From NCBI RefSeq assembly GCF_030053155.1, contig NZ_CP125640.1, positions 682,001-746,000 on the forward strand: 64,000 nucleotides of DNA, written 5' to 3'. Below, one piece after another: positions 8,227-17,482 of the stretch. The translations under genes were made by a program, and so were the position numbers. Position 1 is the stretch's first letter; each line of letters starts with the position of its first letter. The notes beneath the pieces were generated by a model that was not told the DNA's origin, searched no databases, and was given only the letters and a program-made list of their open reading frames with translations. Source of the stretch: Rhizobium sp. BT03. GTDB lineage: Bacteria > Pseudomonadota > Alphaproteobacteria > Rhizobiales > Rhizobiaceae.

Positions 8227-8640
8227 CTATTTGGAGATTTCGGAGAGCGTATCAGCGCCGTGCTCGGCGGCCAGCCGGCGCATCTCGGCGGCCTTGGCCT
8301 GATATTCGGCTTCCGAGATCGTGCCGGCCTTGCGCCGTGCGGCAAGAGCGGTCAGCTGATGCTGCAGTTCGGCTGCCTGCTCGTCGCTCATCTGGACGTT
8401 GGCGGCCGTCAGCGGCGCGCCGAAATTCGGGTAACCGTCCGGCGATTTCGCCAGGCCGCCTTCGACCGCATCGCCCTTGGTGGCCGGCATGACGACGGCG
8501 GTCGGCGCCGCTCGCTTGGCGGCGGCGGCGGCTTTTTCTTCCGCCGTCAGATTGCATCCGGCCAGGGTCATCGCCGCCGCCGCGCAAATCAATGCGGTGC
8601 GGTTGAAGGTTGCGATGCGCCGAATGCCGTTCTTCGTCAT
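8227..8640 (-). CDS. Small lipoprotein with C-terminal SHOCT-like helix pair
   Basis: 137 residues. A basic N-terminus and hydrophobic stretch end in a lipobox (MTLAGC, Cys29), so the product is exported and lipid-anchored. The mature part starts with an Ala/Lys-rich segment and ends in a charged helical region (LAARRKAGTISEAEYQAKAAEMR, taken in parts) that resembles the SHOCT motif with its GxIxxxEYxxxK pattern. No enzyme motif is seen. It is divergent from phaC, with only about 100 bp between the two start regions, so promoters overlap or lie close together. Function unknown. Confidence 0.78.
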   Translation of the reverse strand: MTKNGIRRIATFNRTALICAAAAMTLAGCNLTAEEKAAAAAKRAAPTAVVMPATKGDAVEGGLAKSPDGYPNFGAPLTAANVQMSDEQAAELQHQLTALAARRKAGTISEAEYQAKAAEMRRLAAEHGADTLSEISK

Positions 8641-8744
8641 GCCTCAAAATCCAGTTCTGACTGCGTCGACTGTTAAATTTGTCGCAGCGACAAAGCAATA
8701 GCATGAGCCGGCGCGGGTGGAACTTGTTTTCTCGTTCAATCACG

Positions 8745-10637
8745 ATGTACAACGATTGGATAAAAAGAGTGCTGCCGCCGGAGGAAATGGTGACCGACAG
8801 CAAGCAGGAGAATGGCGGCCAGAAGAATGGCGGCAAGGCCGGTTTCGACGCGACCGATCTCGATCCCTATCTGTTGAAGGATCCCGAGGCGATGGCGATG
8901 AATTTCGCCCGGGCGCTCGAAAATCTCGGCCAAGCGGCCTCGGCCTGGCTTGCGCCGCGCGAACGCGGCGAGATCAGCGAAACCGTCGTCGATCCGATGA
9001 CCGACATGGTCAAGACGCTCTCCAAGGTCACCGAATACTGGATTGCCGATCCCCGCCGCACCTTCGAGGCGCAGACGCAGCTGATGTCCTCCTTCTTCGG
9101 CATCTGGATGCGCTCGATGCAGCGCATGCAGGGCGAGCCCTCGCTTCCGGAACCGGACACCCGCAAGGACAAACGCTTCTCCGACGAAGACTGGCAGAAG
9201 AACCCGTTCTTCGATTTTCTCCGCCAGGTCTATTTCGTCACCACCGACTGGGCGGAGAAGCTGGTGTCGGAGACCGACGGCCTCGACGAGCACACCAAGC
9301 ACAAGGCCGGTTTCTACGTGAAGCAGATCACGGCAGCTCTTTCGCCGAGCAATTTCGTCGCCACCAATCCGCAGCTCTACCGCGAGACGATCGCAACCAG
9401 CGGCGAAAACCTGGTGCGGGGGATGAAGATGCTCGCCGAGGATATCGCTGCCGGACACGGCGATCTTCGCCTGCGCCAGACCGACATGACGAAATTCGCC
9501 GTCGGCCGCGATATGGCGCTGACGCCGGGCAAGGTGATCGCCCAGAACGACATCTGCCAGATCATTCAGTACGAGGCCTCGACCGAAACGGTGCTGAAGC
9601 GGCCGCTGCTGATCTGCCCGCCCTGGATCAACAAGTTCTATATTCTCGACCTCAATCCGCAAAAATCCTTCATCAAATGGTGCGTCGACCAGGGGCAGAC
9701 GGTCTTCGTCATTTCCTGGGTCAACCCGGATGCGCGCCACGCCGAGAAGGACTGGGCGGCTTATGCCCGCGAGGGCATCGATTTCGCGCTCGAGACGATC
9801 GAGAAGGCGACCGGCGAGAAGGAGGTCAACGCCGTCGGCTACTGCGTCGGCGGCACGCTTTTGGCGGCAACACTGGCGTTGCACGCCAAGGAGAAGAACA
9901 AGCGCATCAAAACCGCGACGCTCTTCACCACCCAGGTCGATTTCACCCATGCCGGCGACCTCAAGGTCTTCGTCGACGAGGAGCAGCTTGCAGCGCTCGA
10001 AGAGCATATGCAGGCGGCCGGCTATCTCGACGGCTCGAAGATGTCGATGGCCTTCAACATGCTGCGCGCCTCCGAGCTGATCTGGCCCTATTTCGTCAAC
10101 AGCTACCTCAAGGGCCAGGAGCCCCTGCCCTTCGACCTGTTGTTCTGGAACGCCGATTCGACCCGCATGGCGGCGGCAAATCATGCCTTCTACCTGCGCA
10201 ACTGCTATCTCCGGAACGCGCTAACAAAGAATGAGATGATCCTCGACGGCAAGCCGGTGTCGCTGAAGGACGTGAAGATCCCGATCTACAATCTCGCCAC
10301 CCGCGAAGATCATATCGCGCCCGCCAAATCCGTCTTCGTCGGCAGCCAGTTTTTCGGCGGCAAGGTGGAATTCGTTGTCACCGGCTCGGGACATATCGCC
10401 GGCGTCGTCAATCCGCCCGACAAGAAGAAGTACCAATTCTGGACGGGCGGCCCCGCCAAGGGCGAGTACGAGACCTGGATCGAGCAGGCGACGGAGACGC
10501 CGGGATCGTGGTGGCCGCATTGGCGGGCCTGGATCGAGACCCATGACGGCAGGCGTGTGCCCGCGCGCAAACCGGGCGGCGATGCGCTGAACGCGATCGA
10601 GGAAGCGCCGGGAAGTTACGTGATGGAACGCGTCTGA
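8745..10637 (+). CDS. phaC: Class I poly(3-hydroxyalkanoate) synthase
   Basis: The protein (630 residues with this start) polymerises (R)-3-hydroxybutyryl-CoA at the granule surface. It has the long helical N-terminal domain of class I synthases (residues about 30-290) and an alpha/beta-hydrolase catalytic domain. The triad is in place: Cys367 in the lipase-box variant GYCVGG, Asp522 (TREDHIAP) and His550 (GSGHIAGVVNPP). The start is uncertain: ATG 8745 (MYNDWIKRVLPPEE), ATG 8703 and a TTG near 8724 are all in frame without a convincing ribosome site; family alignments favour starting close to YNDWIKR. There is no phaA/phaB next to it, as is usual in rhizobia. Confidence 0.93.
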   Translation: MYNDWIKRVLPPEEMVTDSKQENGGQKNGGKAGFDATDLDPYLLKDPEAMAMNFARALENLGQAASAWLAPRERGEISETVVDPMTDMVKTLSKVTEYWIADPRRTFEAQTQLMSSFFGIWMRSMQRMQGEPSLPEPDTRKDKRFSDEDWQKNPFFDFLRQVYFVTTDWAEKLVSETDGLDEHTKHKAGFYVKQITAALSPSNFVATNPQLYRETIATSGENLVRGMKMLAEDIAAGHGDLRLRQTDMTKFAVGRDMALTPGKVIAQNDICQIIQYEASTETVLKRPLLICPPWINKFYILDLNPQKSFIKWCVDQGQTVFVISWVNPDARHAEKDWAAYAREGIDFALETIEKATGEKEVNAVGYCVGGTLLAATLALHAKEKNKRIKTATLFTTQVDFTHAGDLKVFVDEEQLAALEEHMQAAGYLDGSKMSMAFNMLRASELIWPYFVNSYLKGQEPLPFDLLFWNADSTRMAAANHAFYLRNCYLRNALTKNEMILDGKPVSLKDVKIPIYNLATREDHIAPAKSVFVGSQFFGGKVEFVVTGSGHIAGVVNPPDKKKYQFWTGGPAKGEYETWIEQATETPGSWWPHWRAWIETHDGRRVPARKPGGDALNAIEEAPGSYVMERV

Positions 10638-10844
10638 GACGCCTCCCTGCATCTCTTTCTGAAACATCGTGAGAAAGAGCAATCCCGCGTAAACAAATTA
10701 GAAACCATAATTCGTCATCCTTGCGAAACAGTCGGATGTCGCGAGTGGTCTAAATTCGGCCCATTTGCGCCATTACCGGCCCCGGCGAAGTGTAGTCAGT
10801 CAGTGCCGCCGGCCTGCGTAGCGAGTTTGAAAGACGAGTGTAGT
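10638..10844. other. Intergenic, 207 bp, imperfectly structured
   Basis: Contains an inverted repeat CTCTTTCT/AGAAAGAG (10652-10679) just after phaC with no T-run, so a weak or factor-dependent terminator at most. The rest must hold the promoter of the DUF2778 gene; I see no confident -35/-10 pair. Confidence 0.4.
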
Positions 10845-12179
10845 ATGGCGTTTGCGGTCGGGACGTTCGATGACGTCGCCCCTCTTGGCGGATCTGCTTT
10901 TCGTTTGCGCAGATCTCGTGGCTTTCTTTACGGCGTCGTCGGCGCCGGATTTCTGACCTCCACATGGCTGATCGTGACTTTGGCGACGATGCATTCGGTG
11001 GCTGTGCCGGCTTCTCCGCCTGAAAGTTTCACCCAGGTCGCATTGGCGCCGAAGCCCAAGCCGGCGACGCACGAGCGACTGATCCATGTCGGCAAAGCCG
11101 ATCGGCTGGCGGCCTTCGACGCCAAGCCGGTCGTCGCCCTGACGGCTGAGCTCGTCCAATCGCATGCGCAGAAGACCAATGCTGCCGCAGCTGGTTTGGC
11201 GGCGCTTACAAAACACAATCGGCTTGTCCCTGCCGAGCAGCCTGTGATTGCCGCGATTTCCGACAGCGCCAAATTCCACAAGGATGATGCGGTCGCGCCA
11301 CCGCCGGTCGAGGTGGCCTCGGCAGAGACGGCAGAGGACGACGGCGACCGGATCATCGTTCCATCGAAGGAGGCCGTCGCCGCCGCCGAAGTTCCGGCCT
11401 TGCTGGCGCTTGCCGATGCGGGATCCCGGCAGATCTCGCCGCCGCCGGTCGAACCATCAGCATCTCCCGTCAGAACGGCGGCAGTTCAAGCCTCGCAACC
11501 CGCACCGGTCGTCGTTGCGGCTGCGGATGGCGGACAGCCTTTCGATCTCGTGCTGACGCCGGAGGAAGATTCGGTGCCGCTGCCGATGGCGCGTCCGGAC
11601 GGCCTTATCGGCAAACCGGCGCCGGCCGCCAAGGGTTCGCGGCGCGGCGGCGAGCCCGCCCTTGCCTATGCCCAGCCGAACTCGCCGATCGAAGACGATC
11701 AGGACGATGCGGTGCCGCGCTACGACAAGCCGGTCTTCTCGCCGAAGCTGCGCGCCGGTGTGGCCATCTACGACATCGAAAACAGCACGGTCTATCTGCC
11801 GAACGGCGAGAGGCTGGAAGCTCATTCCGGTCTCGGCAAGATGCGCGACAACCCGCGTTACGCAAACAAGAAGATGCGCGGGCCGACGCCGCCGCACACC
11901 TACGCGCTGACCATGCGCGAAAGCCTCTTCCACGGTGTCGAGGCGTTGCGGCTGACACCGCTCGAGGGCTCGGATGCCATCTATGACCGTGTCGGCCTGC
12001 TTGCCCACACCTACATGCTCGGCAAGAACGGCGATTCCAATGGCTGCGTCTCCTTCAAGGACTACAAGCGCTTCCTCGCCGCCTACAAGCGCGGCGACAT
12101 CAGGCAACTCGTCGTCGTGCCGCGGCTCAACAACAAGCCGTCCTCAACACTCGCCTCGCTGTTTTCGTCGCGCAGCTGA
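10845..12179 (+). CDS. Membrane-anchored DUF2778 protein (Tlde1-like L,D-transpeptidase/carboxypeptidase fold)
   Basis: 444 residues from the ATG at 10845 (MAFAVGTFDDVAPL). One hydrophobic segment near residues 25-45 (FLYGVVGAGFLTSTWLIVT) suggests an inner-membrane anchor; then a long Ala/Pro-rich periplasmic linker; then a C-terminal domain of about 130 residues with the DUF2778 signature: HSGLGKMRDNPRYANKK, GPTPPHTYALTMRE, and His388 ... Cys401 in LLAHTYM and DSNGCVSF. DUF2778 includes the type VI effector Tlde1, which cuts or exchanges D-amino acids in peptidoglycan. Here the gene has no secretion-system neighbours and carries its own anchor, so a housekeeping cell-wall role is more likely. 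Activity is inferred from the His/Cys pair. Confidence 0.82.
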   Translation: MAFAVGTFDDVAPLGGSAFRLRRSRGFLYGVVGAGFLTSTWLIVTLATMHSVAVPASPPESFTQVALAPKPKPATHERLIHVGKADRLAAFDAKPVVALTAELVQSHAQKTNAAAAGLAALTKHNRLVPAEQPVIAAISDSAKFHKDDAVAPPPVEVASAETAEDDGDRIIVPSKEAVAAAEVPALLALADAGSRQISPPPVEPSASPVRTAAVQASQPAPVVVAAADGGQPFDLVLTPEEDSVPLPMARPDGLIGKPAPAAKGSRRGGEPALAYAQPNSPIEDDQDDAVPRYDKPVFSPKLRAGVAIYDIENSTVYLPNGERLEAHSGLGKMRDNPRYANKKMRGPTPPHTYALTMRESLFHGVEALRLTPLEGSDAIYDRVGLLAHTYMLGKNGDSNGCVSFKDYKRFLAAYKRGDIRQLVVVPRLNNKPSSTLASLFSSRS

Positions 12180-12219
12180 GCAAAACGAGAGCGGGCAGCC
12201 GCTCGCGCTCGTAGAAGCG

Positions 12220-13377
12220 CTACTTCAACCAGACTGCGATTCGCTCCACCGCTTCGGCGATCTCAGCTTCAGAGCCCGCATAGGACAGACGCAGGGTGCG
12301 ATGTCCCTCGAGTGGGTCGAAGTCGAGACCGGGTGTTGCGGCGACGTCGATTTCGGCGAGCATGCGCTTGGCAAAACCCATGCTGTCATTGGTGAAGCGG
12401 GTGACGTCGAGATAGGCATAGAAGGCGCCGTCCATCGGCGAGGCGATCGACAGGCCGATCTGCGGCAGGCGCTTCATCAGCAAGTTGCGATTGGCGGCAT
12501 AACTCGCCTTGTAGCGATCGAGTTCGGCGCCGGCGCCGAGCGCGGCCGTCGCTGCGATCTGGGAGAGTTCGGGCGGGGAGATATAGAGGCTCTGCGCCAC
12601 CCGCTCGATCGGCCGCACCAGGCGTTCCGGCAGCACCATCCAGCCTATCCGCCAGCCGGTCATGCAATAATATTTGGAGAAAGAGTCGATGACGATCGCC
12701 TCGTCGGTCAGCTCCAGCGCGCTCGCCTCCTCGCCGGCGAAGGTCAGCCCATGATAGATTTCGTCGGAGATGAAGGCGATGGAATGGGCTGCGCAGTAAT
12801 CCGCAAGCGCCTTCAGCCCATCGCGGCCGGTCACCGTGCCGGTCGGGTTGGCGGGGCTTGCCAGCAGCACGCCCTTCAGTCTCACGCCGCTCTCCTTCTG
12901 TACCGCCTCGAGACTCTCGGGCGTCAGGGTGAAGTGGGTGTCGGCGGTTACCGGCACTTCGACAACCTTCAGGCCGAGCGCACCGAGGATATTGCGATAG
13001 GCGGGATAACCGGGCCTTGCGATCGCCACCGCATCTCCGGCATCGAAGAGCGACAGGAAGGCGAGATTGAAGCCGGCCGAGGAGCCGGTGGTGACGGCGA
13101 TCCGCATGGGATCGATCTCCAGGCCGTGGCGCTCCCGGTAGTGCCCGGCAAGCGCGGATTTCAGCCGCGCCGTCCCCAGCGCATCGGTGTAGCCGATCCG
13201 GCCTTCGGCAAGGGCTGCGCGCGCTGCTTCGAGGGCGGCCTGCGGGGCCGGATGCGAGGGCTGACCGACCGCCATCGAAATCACCGGATGGCCGGCTGCG
13301 CGCCGTTTCGTCGCCTCCGCCAGCACGTCCATGGCATGAAAAGGCTCGACTTCGCTGCGTTTCGATATGGAAAACAA
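12220..13377 (-). CDS. Pyridoxal-phosphate-dependent class I aminotransferase
   Basis: 385 residues of aspartate-aminotransferase fold. Visible motifs: IGYTDALGTARLK at 61-73, GSSAGFNLAF near 98-107, SPANPTG at 174-180, SDEIYHGL at 204-211 and the PLP lysine Lys235 in DSFSKYYCMTGWRIG. The closest family pattern is the AspC/DapC-like group of general aminotransferases; the amino-donor specificity cannot be read from sequence. It is tail to tail with the DUF2778 gene (40 bp apart) and divergent from the DsbA-like gene, so it is probably monocistronic. Confidence 0.88.
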   Translation of the reverse strand: MFSISKRSEVEPFHAMDVLAEATKRRAAGHPVISMAVGQPSHPAPQAALEAARAALAEGRIGYTDALGTARLKSALAGHYRERHGLEIDPMRIAVTTGSSAGFNLAFLSLFDAGDAVAIARPGYPAYRNILGALGLKVVEVPVTADTHFTLTPESLEAVQKESGVRLKGVLLASPANPTGTVTGRDGLKALADYCAAHSIAFISDEIYHGLTFAGEEASALELTDEAIVIDSFSKYYCMTGWRIGWMVLPERLVRPIERVAQSLYISPPELSQIAATAALGAGAELDRYKASYAANRNLLMKRLPQIGLSIASPMDGAFYAYLDVTRFTNDSMGFAKRMLAEIDVAATPGLDFDPLEGHRTLRLSYAGSEAEIAEAVERIAVWLK

Positions 13378-13587
13378 GATCGCTTCTCGCTCGGCTTCTG
13401 CAATGATGGCCTGACAATTGCCGCAATAATCGGCTCATCACAATCCCGCGAGGGCTGCGCGGGGGTGAAAATTCCTGTTTGAGCAGAACCCGACGCGCCG
13501 TACCTTGACGCGACGCATTCAAGTCCATTAACCCGGCGACGGTCATCTCGCCCAGGAGACGACCCCATCGCCCTCGACGAGGATATC

Positions 13588-14346
13588 ATGGCCTTTCTTC
13601 CGAAAACCTTCACCGCACTGGCGCTTGCCGCATCGATCGCCCTTCCGTTTCCGGCAGCAGCGCTCGACGACCAGCAGAAGAAGGAGTTCGGCGAATTCAT
13701 CAAGCAATACCTGATCGAAAATCCCGAGATCATGCTCGAGGTCCAGGATGCGCTGCAGAAGAAGCAGGAAGCCCAGCGGCTGGTGAAGGCCAACATGGCG
13801 ATCGAAGAGAACACCGCCGACATCTTCGATTCGAAAAACGACGTGACGCTCGGCAATCCCAAGGGCGACGTCACCGTCGTCGAATTCTTCGACTATAATT
13901 GCAGCTACTGCCGCCACGCGCTTCCCGACATGCAGGCAATGCTGAAGAAGGACAAGAATGTCCGCTTCGTGCTCAAGGAATTTCCGATCCTCGGGCCGGA
14001 TTCGGTCGCCGCCCACAAGGTGGCCGACGCCTTCCGCAAGCTGGCGCCGGAGAAATATGCCGATTTCCACGTCGCCCTTCTCGGCACTGAAGGCCGCGCT
14101 TCCGACGAAACGGCGATCGCGGTTGCCGCCTCGCTCGGCGTCAGCGAGGACAAGATCCGCGCCGAAATGGCCAAGAGCCCGAATGACGGCATCGTGCAGG
14201 CGACCTACCAGCTCGCCTCCAGTCTCGGCATCAGCGGCACGCCGTCCTATGTGATCGGCAACGAATTGGTGCCGGGCGCCGTCGGGCTCGACGACCTCGA
14301 AGCCAAGGTCAAAAATATGCGCAGCTGCGGCAAGACCGCCTGCTGA
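13588..14346 (+). CDS. DsbA-family (ScsC/BdbD-like) periplasmic thioredoxin-fold protein
   Basis: 252 residues. A signal peptide (residues 1-24, cleaved after FPAAA) precedes a helical N-terminal region resembling the ScsC N-domain (QKKEFGEFIKQYLIENPEI), then a DsbA-type thioredoxin fold with the redox motif Cys105-Ser-Tyr-Cys108 in FFDYNCSYCRH and the cis-proline loop SGTPSYVIG near 210. The final CGKTAC adds two more cysteines at the C-terminus, which is unusual and could be a resolving pair. It would act as a periplasmic disulfide oxidase or isomerase. It precedes aroQ by 160 bp; this neighbourhood is conserved in Rhizobiales. Confidence 0.9.
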   Translation: MAFLPKTFTALALAASIALPFPAAALDDQQKKEFGEFIKQYLIENPEIMLEVQDALQKKQEAQRLVKANMAIEENTADIFDSKNDVTLGNPKGDVTVVEFFDYNCSYCRHALPDMQAMLKKDKNVRFVLKEFPILGPDSVAAHKVADAFRKLAPEKYADFHVALLGTEGRASDETAIAVAASLGVSEDKIRAEMAKSPNDGIVQATYQLASSLGISGTPSYVIGNELVPGAVGLDDLEAKVKNMRSCGKTAC

Positions 14347-14506
14347 GCAGGTCAGCCGCCACACGGCTGCCCATCAAATCGCCAAAATCGAAGCGTTTCA
14401 ACCATGTGGACAAATGTGGCGCGATTCCTGCTGCCAATCCGTAAGGGCTTTCATTCAGCCTTCGCGGAGTCTATAGGTTGCCGTCGTGCATTTTACGGAA
14501 CATTCG

Positions 14507-14944
14507 ATGACGCAAACGATTTTTGTCCTGAACGGCCCCAACCTGAACATGCTGGGTAAACGAGAGCCCGGCATTTATGGCGGCAAGACGCTGAAGGACA
14601 TCGAGGCGGACTGCAAGGCCGCCGGCCGCGAACTCGGCTTCGATATCGATTTCCGCCAGAGCAATCACGAAGGCACGCTTGTGGACTGGTTCCATGAGGC
14701 CGACGAAAAGGCCGCCGGCGTTGCCATCAATGCAGGCGCCTATACGCATACATCGGTCGCGCTGCATGATGCGATCCGCGCTATATCAATTCCCGTCATC
14801 GAGCTCCACATATCCAACGTCCATGCACGGGAAGAATTCCGCCACAAGTCGATGATCGCGCCGGCATGCAAGGGCGTGATCTGCGGCTTCGGGCCTCACA
14901 GCTACATCCTGGCGCTCCAGGCGCTGAAGAACATCACGGCATAA
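14507..14944 (+). CDS. aroQ: Type II 3-dehydroquinate dehydratase
   Basis: 145 residues, the usual size of the dodecameric type II enzyme that dehydrates 3-dehydroquinate in the shikimate pathway. The signature N-terminus FVLNGPNLNMLGKREP carries the catalytic arginine (Arg19) and tyrosine (Tyr24 in GIYG); NAGAYTHTSVALHDA and ELHISNVHAREEFRH provide the active-site Asn, Glu and His residues. Start at the ATG before TQTIFVLNG is set by family length; an upstream in-frame ATG at 14486 would add seven residues. It is 20 bp before accB on the same strand and is probably its operon leader. Confidence 0.96.
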   Translation: MTQTIFVLNGPNLNMLGKREPGIYGGKTLKDIEADCKAAGRELGFDIDFRQSNHEGTLVDWFHEADEKAAGVAINAGAYTHTSVALHDAIRAISIPVIELHISNVHAREEFRHKSMIAPACKGVICGFGPHSYILALQALKNITA

Positions 14945-14964
14945 GAAGAAGACAGGGCAACACC

Positions 14965-15438
14965 ATGGTTGAAAAGAAATCGGGTATCGATCAGGCACTG
15001 ATCCGCGATCTCGCCAATATCCTCAACGAGACAGATCTGACCGAGATTGAAGTCGAGCAGGACGACCTGCGCATCCGCGTCTCGCGCGCCGGCACCCAGC
15101 AATATGTCCAGGCGCCGATCGCAGCACCTGCCTATGCCGCGCCCGCAGCCGCCGCTCCGGCAGCAGCAGGCGCCGCGCCGGCCGCAGCTCCCGCCCGCAA
15201 CCCCGCCAACACGGTCAGCGCGCCGATGGTCGGCACCGTCTATATGGCGCCGGCGCCGGGCGCGCGCCCGTTCATCGAAGTCGGCGCGACCGTCAAGGAA
15301 GGCCAGACGCTGATCATCATCGAAGCGATGAAGACGATGAACCAGATCCCCTCGCCGAAGTCGGGCAAGGTGACAGAGATTCTCGTCGATGACGGACATC
15401 CCGTCGAATACGGCCAAGCCCTCGTCGTCATCGAATAG
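14965..15438 (+). CDS. accB: Biotin carboxyl carrier protein of acetyl-CoA carboxylase
   Basis: 157 residues. The N-terminal helical region ([20 protein letters not shown]) is followed by an Ala/Pro linker at about 45-78 and the biotinyl domain with the acceptor lysine Lys123 in the standard motif [13 protein letters not shown] carries CO2 from biotin carboxylase (AccC, next gene) to the carboxyltransferase for malonyl-CoA and fatty acid synthesis. AccC starts about 10 bp after the accB stop, so the two are translated from one message as usual. Confidence 0.97.
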   Translation: MVEKKSGIDQALIRDLANILNETDLTEIEVEQDDLRIRVSRAGTQQYVQAPIAAPAYAAPAAAAPAAAGAAPAAAPARNPANTVSAPMVGTVYMAPAPGARPFIEVGATVKEGQTLIIIEAMKTMNQIPSPKSGKVTEILVDDGHPVEYGQALVVIE

Positions 15439-15448
15439 GCCGATGCCC

Positions 15449-16798
15449 ATGATTTCGAAAATCCTCATCGCCAATCGCGGAGAAATCGCCCTTCGCGTGC
15501 TTCGCGCCTGCAAGGAACTCGGCATCGCCTGCGTCGTGGTACATTCCACCGCCGACGCCGATGCCATGCATGTGCGGCTTGCCGACGAAAGCGTCTGCAT
15601 CGGCCCGCCCTCCTCACGCGAGAGCTACCTCAATATCCACCAAATCGTCGCCGCCTGCGAGATCACCGGCGCCGACGCAGTGCATCCGGGCTACGGCTTT
15701 CTCTCCGAGAACGCCAAGTTCGCCGATATTCTCGAAGCCCACGGTATCACCTTCATCGGGCCGACGGCTGACCATATCCGCATCATGGGCGACAAGATCA
15801 CCGCCAAGACGACGGCGCTGGAGCTCGGCATTCCCGTCGTTCCGGGCTCGGACGGCGAAGTGAAGACCGAAGAGGATGCGCTGAAGACAGCCGCCGAAAT
15901 CGGCTATCCCGTGCTGATCAAGGCAACGGCCGGCGGCGGCGGACGCGGCATGAAAGTCGCCAAGAGCGAGGCCGACCTGATCGAGGCCTGGTCGACGGCG
16001 CGCACGGAAGCGGCAGCCGCCTTCGGCAACGATGCCGTCTACATGGAAAAATATCTCGGCAAGCCGCGCCACATCGAAATCCAGGTGTTCGGCGACGGCG
16101 AAGGCAATGCCATCCATCTCGGCGAGCGCGACTGCTCGCTGCAGCGCCGCCACCAGAAGGTCTGGGAAGAGGCGAATTCGCCGGCCCTCAACGTCGAGCA
16201 GCGCATGAAGATCGGCCAGGTCTGCGCCGACGCCATGAAGAAGCTGAAATATCGCGGCGCCGGCACGATCGAATTCCTCTACGAGAACGGCGAGTTCTAT
16301 TTCATCGAAATGAACACCCGCCTGCAGGTGGAGCATCCGATCACCGAAGCGATCACCGGCATCGACCTCGTGCACGAGCAGATCCGCGTCGCTTCCGGCG
16401 GCGGTCTCTCGGTGACGCAGGACGAGGTGCATTTTTCCGGTCATGCCATCGAATGCCGCATCAATGCCGAGCATCCGCGCACCTTCGTGCCCTCGCCCGG
16501 CACGATCACGCATTTCCATGCGCCTGGCGGTCTTGGCGTTCGCATCGATTCCGGCGCCTATCAGGGCTACAAGATCCCGCCCTATTACGACAGCCTGATC
16601 GGCAAGCTGATCGTCCACGGCCGTACCCGCGTCGAATGCATGATGCGGCTGCGCCGGGCACTCGACGAATTCGTCGTCGACGGCATCAATACGACGCTGC
16701 CGCTGTTCCAGGATCTCGTCTCCAACCAGGATATCGCCAACGGCGATTACGACATCCACTGGCTGGAACACTACCTCGCCAACGCACCGGCGACATAG
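15449..16798 (+). CDS. accC: Biotin carboxylase subunit of acetyl-CoA carboxylase
   Basis: 449 residues from the ATG at 15449 ([16 protein letters not shown]), exactly the length of E. coli AccC; an ATG two codons upstream (15443) is also possible. The ATP-grasp features are complete: the glycine-rich loop [12 protein letters not shown], the biotin/bicarbonate-binding [37 protein letters not shown] with its metal and catalytic residues, and the C-terminal domain. It carboxylates biotin on AccB using ATP and bicarbonate. It sits between accB and aat with 8 bp to the latter. Confidence 0.98.
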   Translation: MISKILIANRGEIALRVLRACKELGIACVVVHSTADADAMHVRLADESVCIGPPSSRESYLNIHQIVAACEITGADAVHPGYGFLSENAKFADILEAHGITFIGPTADHIRIMGDKITAKTTALELGIPVVPGSDGEVKTEEDALKTAAEIGYPVLIKATAGGGGRGMKVAKSEADLIEAWSTARTEAAAAFGNDAVYMEKYLGKPRHIEIQVFGDGEGNAIHLGERDCSLQRRHQKVWEEANSPALNVEQRMKIGQVCADAMKKLKYRGAGTIEFLYENGEFYFIEMNTRLQVEHPITEAITGIDLVHEQIRVASGGGLSVTQDEVHFSGHAIECRINAEHPRTFVPSPGTITHFHAPGGLGVRIDSGAYQGYKIPPYYDSLIGKLIVHGRTRVECMMRLRRALDEFVVDGINTTLPLFQDLVSNQDIANGDYDIHWLEHYLANAPAT

Positions 16799-16805
16799 GG
16801 CAGGA

Positions 16806-17420
16806 ATGGCAGGATCGCGCAGGAAGTCACCAGGCATTACCCCTGAAATTCTCCTGCGCGCCTATTCCATCGGCCTCTTCCCGATGGCCGAATCCGCCGA
16901 CGACCCGGAGATTTTCTGGGTCGAGCCGGAACTGCGCGGCGTGCTGCCGCTCGACCATTTCCACGTGTCGAAGAGCCTTGCCAAGACGGTGCGCAGGAAA
17001 CCCTTCGAGATCCGTTTCGATCACGCTTTCGATCAGGTGATCGCGGCCTGTGCGCAGGAGACATCCGGGCGCCCGAGCACCTGGATCAACAGGACGATCC
17101 GATCGCTTTATGCGACGCTGTTCGATATGGGGCATGCCCATACCGTCGAAGCCTGGGACGGCGGCGAACTGGTCGGCGGTCTCTACGGCGTCTCGCTCGG
17201 CTCGGCCTTCTTCGGCGAAAGCATGTTTTCGCGCCGGACGGATGCCTCGAAGATCTGCCTCGTGCACCTGGTCGAGCGACTGCGGGAAAGAGGCTTCACC
17301 CTGCTCGACACACAGTTCACCACCGAACACCTGAAGACGTTCGGCGCGATCGACGTCGCGAAGGCCGATTATGGCGTGCTGCTTGAAGCCGCGATGGAAT
17401 CGCCACACCTGAAGTTTTAA
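16806..17420 (+). CDS. aat: Leucyl/phenylalanyl-tRNA-protein transferase
   Basis: 204 residues. It transfers Leu or Phe from tRNA to proteins with N-terminal Arg or Lys, marking them for ClpS/ClpAP (bacterial N-end rule). Family motifs are clear: [16 protein letters not shown] near the start, [40 protein letters not shown], and [20 protein letters not shown], ending in [16 protein letters not shown]. It follows accC by 7 bp with an AGG-type ribosome site in the gap, so it is likely part of the acc operon. This position after accC is common in alphaproteobacteria. Confidence 0.97.
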   Translation: MAGSRRKSPGITPEILLRAYSIGLFPMAESADDPEIFWVEPELRGVLPLDHFHVSKSLAKTVRRKPFEIRFDHAFDQVIAACAQETSGRPSTWINRTIRSLYATLFDMGHAHTVEAWDGGELVGGLYGVSLGSAFFGESMFSRRTDASKICLVHLVERLRERGFTLLDTQFTTEHLKTFGAIDVAKADYGVLLEAAMESPHLKF

Positions 17421-17482
17421 GCGCGATCGTTTCACCCTTGCGTTGATTTTCCAGCCGTTTTGAATAGGTTTCGGAAAATGCA

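Noticed and set aside
8736..10184. Long minus-strand frame opposite phaC
   Set aside because: Shadow; the phaC catalytic triad is on the plus strand.
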